From Sergeia podlipaevii (taxonomy: Eukaryota; Euglenozoa; Kinetoplastea; Trypanosomatida; Trypanosomatidae), in the NCBI GenBank assembly GCA_030849805.1, contig JASANZ010001784.1:1-15104 (forward strand): DNA of 15,104 bases, read 5' to 3'. Of this stretch, positions 10,701-15,104 are shown piece after piece. The first letter of the stretch is position 1. Every line of letters begins with the position of its first letter. The notes beneath the pieces are model-generated. The model was not told the DNA's origin and made no database searches. It saw only the letters and a program-made list of their open reading frames with translations. The translations under genes and the position numbers were made by a program.

Positions 10701-11342
10701 TTCTCGGTTCCATACATCGCCAAGTGCCTGCTCGATGGCGCTGTGGAGGGTGCCCTGTTCTTTTTCTTTATCATCTACACCGCAGCCAGACATGAGGATC
10801 TCTATTCTTACAAGAGTGGCGGCGTCGAGGACTATGGTGAAACCTATTTCACCATGCTTGTGCTGGTGTGTGACCTACGTGTGGGTATAATGGTATGTTA
10901 TTACATGATTCTGTTTGCGCTCGGTGTGCTTGCGGAGATCATTGTGATCCCAGTAATCGAACTTATTTACTCTGAGATGCACAACCTGGCAGGTTCTAAC
11001 TGGTGCCTCTACGTCGCACACGCTCTTTACGACTCGGGTAAGTTCTGGATGTTCCTACTCTTTGCGGTTGGTGTGATGTTGTGCTACTCTGTCGCAACGA
11101 ACTTGTATATTCAGATGTTCTCGCCGTGGATCAACGCGGGTCTGGCCATGAACGCTGCGCATGCCTCTCCCTACCGCCCCGTGTACTTTGAGGAAAAAAG
11201 GAGGCTGGAGGAGGAGTATAAAATGCTGCTGATGAAGCAGGCAATCGCTGAAGAGGAAGAGGCGGAAGCTGCAGCGGCGGCGAACGAAACATCTTGTCGT
11301 GGTGGTGGTGGTGGTCCCCCGCCGATTACATCGGCCAAGTAG
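4740..11342 (+). CDS. P4-type ATPase (phospholipid flippase), greatly expanded
   Basis: A 2200-residue P4-ATPase, a family that moves phospholipids from the outer to the cytosolic leaflet using ATP; most members are about 1100-1350 residues. In order: a Cys-rich N-terminus (MGGCEKC), M1 motif QFHKISNVYFLL (101-112), A-domain DGETN (218-222), M3, M4 with PMSL (687-690), phosphorylation motif DKTGTLT (Asp744), N-domain SLDETAL (1268-1274) and KGAD (1525-1528), TGDK (1642-1645), CCRMTPLQKA, hinge GDGAND (1851-1856), M5 with Tyr-Lys1916-Asn, M6-M10 and a Glu/Ala-rich tail. All catalytic motifs are intact, so it should be active. Five low-complexity insertions (about residues 235-535, 765-910, 940-1255, 1330-1515, 1690-1770) account for the extra length; all lie in cytosolic domains and none in membrane segments. 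DGETN and PxSLYVTLE suggest the P4A class, which normally needs a CDC50/Ros3 subunit; none is in the window. The start at 4740 is the first ATG after the predicted splice acceptor; the open frame runs upstream to 4584 but through a GT repeat. The lipid substrate cannot be read from the sequence. Confidence 0.97.
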   Translation: MGGCEKCWKRFTGACRVTFGCGNTEGNEDDPMFHRNHEMEDEDNSLFSSSSSSSGNGGAPSFTEVHLLRRDINEKQNFPDNSIRTAKYTRLSALPLSLLYQFHKISNVYFLLVMIISLIPGASPINPFSSVVPLVIVLGAGILKDLWEDLKRQRADTKANAALVHVLRGDRFEAIRSRDVYPGDVMLLRLGEEVKADCVVLNTSLPDGLTYIETANLDGETNAKTRRAKIQTVECLGTVESIIEVSLDGTTVANNSVTQSGGGGGTCCCGDGATTTREARLVILNREDDENVDNDGGEYPTSEGGNGHCRELEESEDSVFLLNECGGGAGGECSGGRHAIRKAGALGTVESSSLRNFAEPLLPARTRGKKRKATGGNVLQLEHRRSHTVDTYLYRCSSGHGKLNHQRVSSVQQPQRYHARMLSSSGGPPSAQLRNGTHYMTFDERLEQEGALTPPPEVLAMSRRYDAVVHSRTQSQLTQGMFGAEANGRAGAGAGGGLGYTLVSQPECSTSDDSPRGHDDVSVMEPAIAAPGTSDGVVILAGLPNPDLYSWYGLIHFHGASIPFGCEQFLPRGCLVRNTDWVLAAVVYTGGDTKMLLNLSHKMTKTTAMAQRLNRLNVVLFVINQVMMFVLCGLALYFKKMQMRHVSDNKTGFTAWYMHWTLTRFSDAKLFWWRYLTNFILLSYLIPMSLYVTLEFNKAMQMLMIGADKRMAVYDEFSGTLKKARPKTSELNTQLAQVGYIFTDKTGTLTENLMTFVAGYISGHLHDEREEPGGLGCLFLQNAINNGRHKTLFDRASSINAGAHSLSGGGGGAFSDNFLSASVHFRQAADDGATTAPNTLPLIKSGVSHSDIPLQNSLVNVQDLAAMQATSTRGRVAPSTGGSKNAARGRKGERGEVEKTWTFGEASITEKEVEKDAVFQYLRALSLCHSVVCFDAVVPVDTTGGEEAQKEDDEDPKEAKRRRKRERKKEKKKEEHHHHYEHRHHYHQREEESSEWKDDIVFSSSGTANHKREEKKKKKEENQRTTAMLQESAQYPVEGGHERPTHHQYTFSGSATTSVPILTHSHTVSASSALVSPLVPAGVSPGGNHFFIPNAVPSAPRTTGLHQGTLSWDSAAADALPHDNNGDDCGNSDEPLVQLQIVSCKNNVSNKEKHQKNDKQRSSKVTAYTPHRAINSIGGAVDTGGGGAAADLHGRSQHGSIPSYPADLHGRTGSAGWYYNRYNLNAIHQQRTSQYASMQGLSQHQQQASLSAMLNSFIERDKMYEGQSLDETALVSAARENGFELYQRTAKQMYVKVMGSVMCYDIIAELEFTPERKLMSILLQRNPDGDSTEHAQSAVVHKSSYYRDATRFEECERQKAQQQQQGDEGKSNGQGRERGSHSAARSDPVTAASDIERDPLSLSDSSSGSLPARVVGAPTAAATPRLGHEPYGGEPSCAWSGPAREESPMPLTHTRRAASPQLLGTARGNSSGGADATTTTKHTRREHTPPEREPAHEGQKDDLQQQQRYSTAHKANTHPYLLLTKGADSSMLEIVNTSNPKNAEMKTAMLDHMTKMAKNGLRTLILGQRYVPEEEVRAWLPINNAAQCSLHERSERVHEAYALLEKNIDLIGATAVEDKLQDGVPETLDFLSKALIVVWMLTGDKRETAVTIAHTSGLVSSEYGEDCVCHLDITNIIGEEAALVDAQVRQKNQQQQQQSQKPAAPGPTPNGFMGSSATATTTTTMTNSTVDVTATTAVSAATATAIKGEASEQQRLQQFRKLKEDCIDNQLAAAEALCDRRHGEHGANTVVLVVDGKTLDFIFSDHSRCHRFFTLGTRCRSAVCCRMTPLQKAEIVRMFQRNVKAVALAIGDGANDVSMIQESKIGVGIMGLEGSQAELASDYAIPKFRFLKRLLMVHGRFSFFREAHCIVYSIYKNVIITVGLILYSFYSGFSGQTLMDSWLLAIFSIFFCSLQPLMIGILDKDVDDELAESLPLLYPPLARENMYFSVPYIAKCLLDGAVEGALFFFFIIYTAARHEDLYSYKSGGVEDYGETYFTMLVLVCDLRVGIMVCYYMILFALGVLAEIIVIPVIELIYSEMHNLAGSNWCLYVAHALYDSGKFWMFLLFAVGVMLCYSVATNLYIQMFSPWINAGLAMNAAHASPYRPVYFEEKRRLEEEYKMLLMKQAIAEEEEAEAAAAANETSCRGGGGGPPPITSAK
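8820..8834 (+). repeat. CAG/CAA run encoding Gln5 in the P4-ATPase
   Basis: Four CAG and one CAA codon encode Gln1361-1365 inside the fourth insertion. Such runs are prone to length change between strains. Confidence 0.85.
9249..9260 (+). repeat. (CAG)4 encoding Gln4 in the P4-ATPase
   Basis: Encodes Gln1504-1507 near the end of the fourth insertion, about 18 residues before the conserved KGAD motif. Confidence 0.8.
9816..9833 (+). repeat. (CAG)6 encoding Gln6 in the P4-ATPase
   Basis: Encodes Gln1693-1698 at the start of the fifth insertion, between TGDK and the VDGKTL segment, followed by a Thr/Ala/Pro-rich stretch. Confidence 0.85.
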
Positions 11343-11449
11343 ACAAAGAAGGAAATGAAAAAATGCGTTGCATGTTCACTCGCAGAAACAGCTGTACATA
11401 CATTTCTTCCCCTTTTTGGAAGCTATTCACCATCACATCCAGTGCTATA

Positions 11450-11469
11450 AATATATATATATATATATT
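11450..11469. repeat. (AT)10 microsatellite
   Basis: About ten AT units some 110 nt after the P4-ATPase stop codon, so probably in its 3' UTR. Confidence 0.85.
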
Positions 11470-12353
11470 TAAATATCTTACATCGCAGTCGCAGCTGCAT
11501 TTATATATATATTTATTTATTTTATTATATAATATTCAGACTCAAGAGATTATTATTTATTATTTTCATTTCTTAGTATTGTCATCAAAAAAAAGCGGAG
11601 GGTTCCACTACGCTTGCGAGTGCATGTGTGAGTGTTCATTTCTTATTTTTATTTTTATTCTTTTTTTTTCTTCTTCTTCTTCAGTGCGTATAAGTGAGTG
11701 CGTTAGATTCTTTAACTTCCTTTTCCTTTCTTTCTTTCTTTTTTTAACTTACAGTTGCTACTATGTGCTTATTTGGCTCTCTGTACGTGGCATTTTGGTA
11801 GTAGTACTTTATTTTGTTTTTGTTGCGTTTGTTGCTGCTGTGCTGCGGTCTACTTGTCTCCCTTCCTTTTTTTTTTTACATGTTGACGCACCATATATTT
11901 ATTTATCTATCTTATTTGTTTACTAAAAACTTTATTATTATTATTATTCTCAAGTTCTAGCTACGGAACGAATAGCTACGTTTGCGCGTCTTATGGATGG
12001 CTGCTATGATTGTGTAGGCAATCAATGGAGAATGAAGGAGAGAAGGGGGCATTATTTTTATTGTGGTTGCTTTATCTATTACTAGCAAATTATTTTATTT
12101 TATTTTTTGTTTGTGTTGTTTTTCAGCATCAAACTATTATTATTTATTTCTTTATTTTCTTGCTCTCTCTGTTGCGCTCAACTATTGTGTACGTTTGAAT
12201 ATTGCATTCTACAGGCTCTCTTCTCTCTTCTCTTTCTTCTCTCTCCCCCCTCCCGTCTTCTTTTTTTTTTTGCTGACTTGCGTGTGTTGGTGTGTTCTTC
12301 TGTGTTGCAGAGCGCCATTAACCTCCAGGCAGTGTGAGAAAACGAAGAGAAAA

Positions 12354-12372
12354 AATAATAATAATAATAATA
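12354..12372. repeat. (AAT)n trinucleotide repeat
   Basis: About six AAT units, followed 14 nt later by an AT repeat (12386-12401). Non-coding spacer. Confidence 0.8.
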
Positions 12373-12578
12373 GGGTACTGGAGAAATATATATATATATA
12401 TTGGAGGTCATCAGGGAAATATATGCACAGACACGACAACAACGACAACGACAACAACGAAAAAGATGACGAGGCGATCATTACGACTACTACATTATTT
12501 ATGAGAAAATCTCTTTTTTTTCTTCTTTTCTTTTTCTTCTCTTCTCTTCTTCTTTGTGATCATTTAGTCTACGACCTT

Positions 12579-12625
12579 CCCCCCCCCCTCCCCCCACACA
12601 CACACACACAAAAAAAAAAAAAAAA
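12579..12625. repeat. Composite C-run, CA repeat and A-run
   Basis: A run of ten C, a T and six C (about 12579-12595) passes into a CA repeat (to 12610) and then an A-run of about 16 (12610-12625). On the - strand this is T-run, TG repeat, G-run. The three simple tracts abut with almost no spacer. Confidence 0.85.
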
Positions 12626-12816
12626 TGCAGTAGATGAGTAATGGCGATGACGGATAGTAAATAGTGGAGTTGCTGCGCACACACAAAGTGAAACGTAGTT
12701 GTTGTTGTGTTGGTTGTTCGATCGGGTTGTGTTTTTTCTCTCTCTTCACCCTTTTTTATTTATTCTATCTTCTTCTGTTTGCTCATTACTATTATGTCTT
12801 GCGATAGTTATGCTTC

Positions 12817-12834
12817 TGTGTGTGTGTGTGTGTG
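12817..12834. repeat. (TG)9 microsatellite
   Basis: Nine TG units continuing into tgcgtacgtgtg, in the long spacer. Confidence 0.85.
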
Positions 12835-13019
12835 CGTACGTGTGTTACTTGCTCATATTTTCCCTTCTAGTGGAACCAATACGACCGGAGATATATACAC
12901 ACACGTGAAAGACGCGGTGATTGTGCACGCGACATACAACACGTTCATTTGCGAGCGTGCGTCACAACGAAATATACATTCAAATTAAACGTAAAGGAGC
13001 AAACATCAATACTTATCTT

Positions 13020-13057
13020 CTAAACAAAAAAAAAACCTGTTTAGTCATCATGATGAC
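13020..13057. repeat. Inverted repeat next to a 14-bp palindrome
   Basis: CTAAACA (13020-13026) pairs with TGTTTAG (13038-13044) across an A-rich loop, and the perfect palindrome GTCATCATGATGAC (13044-13057) follows directly, sharing one base. There is no T-run or other terminator signature. Function is unknown and chance is possible in such AT-rich DNA. Confidence 0.55.
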
Positions 13058-13458
13058 GGAGATAAATAAAAAAGATTTGGGGCTCGCTTGTTTTTTCTTT
13101 TTTCTTTTTTTTCTTTGCACATTTTTCTATTCTCTATTTATGGATTATGATTATTACTACTACTGTTGTTATCTTTTTTTTTTCTTTCTTCACCCGCATG
13201 TTTTCTTCTTTTTTTCTTTTCTTTTTTTATTTTGATTAAAAGAGGGTTTTTCTCATTTCTTGTCGACGAGAACAACACGAAAGAAAGAAAAAAGGAAGAA
13301 AAAACAGCAAACAAAAAAAGGAAAAAGGGAGCGAACGTCTGTGAAATACCGCTCACGCACACACACGCGCGCGTACGTGAAGGCACATATACACAGGAGG
13401 AAAAAATAAAGGGGTCTATTAACTTCGGCCTGTACGTCTTTTTGTTTCTTTTCTTCTT

Positions 13459-13474
13459 GTGTGTGTGTGTGTGT
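13459..13474. repeat. (GT)8 microsatellite
   Basis: Eight GT units within a T-rich stretch, about 210 nt before the next start codon. Confidence 0.85.
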
Positions 13475-13647
13475 TTCTTATATTATTATCATTTTTTTAT
13501 TATTATTATTCTCTTTAGATAGCAGCATTCACTTACATACAGTTGAAAAGGAAGGGGAGAATCTGTATATTAAATTGTAGAGACCATTTGCGCTTCCCAG
13601 CACAACAACAACAAAAAAAAAGGTAGACAGTACTTTGCTTGTTTAAA

Positions 13648-13669
13648 GTTTATTCCCTCCCCCTTCAAG
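13648..13669 (+). promoter_or_regulatory. Predicted spliced-leader acceptor of the right-edge gene
   Basis: A pyrimidine tract (gtttattccctcccccttc) is followed by AAG, with AG at 13668-13669, giving a 5' UTR of about 14 nt before the ATG at 13684. The exact AG is inferred. Confidence 0.6.
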
Positions 13670-13683
13670 CTAAAAACTACCTC

Positions 13684-15104
13684 ATGCTTCGCTCACTGAT
13701 TGGCTACACGGCGGTGTGCCGTAGCGCATTCACCACCGCTGTGGCGATCTACTCCACGCCGGTTTCTTCCTCAGGTAGTGGGGGCTTCTCGAACTCGACA
13801 ACAGCCGAGGAGGAAGGATCGAACGAGGCGGACATCAACACACTCGCCCTCGCTGATAGCTTGTATGGCACTGGCGTGGGCAGCAGTCGCCTGAGAAGCG
13901 GCGACCACATGCCGTCTGCAAGCCATTCGCTGTTTGCAAGTCCCAGGCGTAGTGGTGTCGCCGTTGACGTGAGTGGCCAGCAGCTACATCACCATCTTCA
14001 AGAGGCTGGAGAGGAGGCGCTAACCCCCAGCGGTAAGAAGAAGATGCGTGTAATGACCAAGGCACGTCGCATTCGTCTAGCCGCTGCTGCGAGCGAGGCG
14101 GCAGAGCGCTTGTCTGGCGCCAGCAGTCCCGCTATGGCCGCTATCCATAGCCAACGTGTGCATCAGCTCAAGGCGGAGGAGGAGCTTCTCAAGGCTTCTC
14201 TGACTCGTCTGAGGGCGGAGAGAGAACTGGCTAAAGCGAGACATGAGTGTGAAGGAGAGCTGAATGCATTTCGAAATGGTCTCAAAGAGCGGGAGTCCGT
14301 GGTGGCAGCCGCGCTGGGTACCCACGCTAGCGAATTCATGGAAGGAAGTGGCCTGATGCAAAACGAAGCAGCAGATGCCAGCGCGGAGTATGATGCCGCT
14401 GAAATCGAGACCGGGAGTGCCGCCGCCGATGCCTTCGCTGTGGATGCTGCGTTGGATACAGTGGTGCCTGCTGCTGCTGCGGTTGCTGGGGTGGATGAGG
14501 CTGGCCGCAAGACAGTTGCACCGAGGCGGAAGGGCGAGCGTGGCGTCAGATCTGCCAAGACAGCAAGAGAAGCGGTACAGGCGCTGGAAGACTGGGAAGA
14601 TGGCGAGGAAGGGAAGGAAGAACCTGAGAGTGGTGGTGGTGGACTCTTTGGCCGCTACGGCCTGCGCCGCATCGCTGATGTCGAAGTCGCCGCCGCGGAG
14701 ATGGTGGAGGCTTCCGGTGAGCCACTAGGCATGGATGCCACGGCGGATGCGGAGGCAGCGGCGCGGCGGCACACAAATTTCGTGAAGGGGAAAAATGGCG
14801 GCTACCGCCGCCACAACAACAGCAAGGCGAAGATAAAGAAGAAGAGCAGCAAGGCAGGAAAGGGGAGGGTGGGTAAGGCTAAGGTGAGGGCGCCTAGGAA
14901 GGCCAAGGAGAGAATAAAGGCCGCCAAAGCAAAGGAGGCAGCATCCAAGATCAAGGCAGCAACCAAGGCTAGGACTGCGAAGACGAAGGCAGTGGCTAAA
15001 GCGAAGGCATCAAAAGTAAAAGCTAGTAAGAAGGTTACATTACCAAAGAAAAAGAAGCCTTCGACTGCAGCACAGAAGTCCAAGAAGGCATCGCCGGTAA
15101 AGAA
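13684..15104 (+). CDS. Partial: predicted mitochondrial, H1-like basic protein
   Basis: The frame opens at ATG 13684 and stays open to the window end (473 full codons, no stop), so the C-terminus is missing. The N-terminus MLRSLIGYTAVCRSAF has Arg3 and Arg13, many hydroxylated and hydrophobic residues and no acidic residue before Glu42, as in trypanosomatid mitochondrial presequences. Residues about 155-215 are a charged heptad-like helix, likely coiled coil. Residues about 225-300 are Ala/Asp/Glu-rich. From about residue 381 the protein is a Lys/Ala-rich tail, roughly one Lys in three, with AKA/KAK and KKxS patterns like histone H1 and kinetoplast-associated proteins (KAPs). Classic KAPs are only about 110-140 residues, so this would be an unusual large relative or an unrelated protein. 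A role in packaging or anchoring mitochondrial (kinetoplast) DNA is inference; a nuclear basic protein is the alternative. I recognise no conserved domain. The start is the first ATG after a pyrimidine tract and AG. Confidence 0.85.
   Translation, partial: MLRSLIGYTAVCRSAFTTAVAIYSTPVSSSGSGGFSNSTTAEEEGSNEADINTLALADSLYGTGVGSSRLRSGDHMPSASHSLFASPRRSGVAVDVSGQQLHHHLQEAGEEALTPSGKKKMRVMTKARRIRLAAAASEAAERLSGASSPAMAAIHSQRVHQLKAEEELLKASLTRLRAERELAKARHECEGELNAFRNGLKERESVVAAALGTHASEFMEGSGLMQNEAADASAEYDAAEIETGSAAADAFAVDAALDTVVPAAAAVAGVDEAGRKTVAPRRKGERGVRSAKTAREAVQALEDWEDGEEGKEEPESGGGGLFGRYGLRRIADVEVAAAEMVEASGEPLGMDATADAEAAARRHTNFVKGKNGGYRRHNNSKAKIKKKSSKAGKGRVGKAKVRAPRKAKERIKAAKAKEAASKIKAATKARTAKTKAVAKAKASKVKASKKVTLPKKKKPSTAAQKSKKASPVK

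Larger units (their letters stand above)
11343..13683. other. Long non-coding, repeat-rich intergenic region
   Basis: About 2.3 kb, the longest gap in the window, with no supportable gene. It contains AT repeats (11450-11469, 12386-12401), an (AAT)n run (12354-12372), TG tracts (12817-12834, 13459-13474), ACA/CGA-type triplets (12431-12465), a composite C-run, CA and A-run block (12579-12625) and many T-tracts. The long open frames across it translate to Phe/Leu/Ser- or Lys-rich simple sequence. A 14-bp palindrome lies at 13044-13057. It must contain the P4-ATPase 3' UTR and the splice signals of the next gene; the size could also hide an untranslated RNA that I cannot recognise. Confidence 0.75.

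Noticed and set aside
11294..11926. 210-codon open frame after the P4-ATPase
   Set aside because: The peptide is Phe/Leu/Ser/Tyr simple sequence from T-rich and TA-rich DNA and starts inside the flippase gene.
12063..12641. 192-codon open frame in the long spacer
   Set aside because: Its sequence is made of T-tracts, AAT and ACA repeats, and the C/CA/A block; no domain or coding-type composition.
13166..13522. 118-codon open frame before the right-edge gene
   Set aside because: Phe-rich then Lys-rich simple sequence with a GT repeat; no coding signature.

Overview
The window reads as nuclear DNA of a trypanosomatid protist (Kinetoplastea); I cannot fix the genus. Four points support this. 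All four genes lie on the + strand, as in a polycistronic array. Each start codon follows a long pyrimidine tract and an AG, the layout of a spliced-leader trans-splicing acceptor. The coding regions are intron-free and GC-rich, while the gaps between them are AT-rich and full of homopolymers and TA/TG/CT microsatellites. The ubiquitin-L40 fusion has a tail I recognise as trypanosomatid-like (VMEPTL start, MKKKLR end).

Layout. 1-1102: non-coding, with microsatellites and, just before the first gene, a 16-bp perfect palindrome between two 7-bp direct repeats. 1103-1732: calmodulin-like four-EF-hand protein whose calcium loops are all imperfect. 1733-2632: non-coding. 2633-3019: ubiquitin fused to ribosomal protein eL40. 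3020-4739: non-coding. 4740-11342: a 2200-residue P4-type ATPase (lipid flippase family) with all catalytic motifs but about 900 extra low-complexity residues in five insertions in its cytosolic domains. 11343-13683: a 2.3-kb non-coding, repeat-rich gap. 13684 to the window end: an open gene, cut by the edge, for a protein with a mitochondrial-type N-terminus, a central coiled coil and a long Lys/Ala-rich tail like histone H1 or kinetoplast-associated proteins.

The genes are probably co-transcribed and separated by trans-splicing and polyadenylation. Their functions (calcium-like signalling, translation and ubiquitin supply, membrane lipid asymmetry, probable mitochondrial nucleoid packaging) are not obviously linked, as is usual in trypanosomatid arrays. 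I saw no tRNA, rRNA, CRISPR, transposase or retroposon coding sequence. The most interesting items are the expanded flippase with a Met in its lipid-gate motif (PMSL for PISL), the possible kinetoplast-DNA-binding protein at the right edge, and the palindrome with flanking direct repeats at 971-1000.
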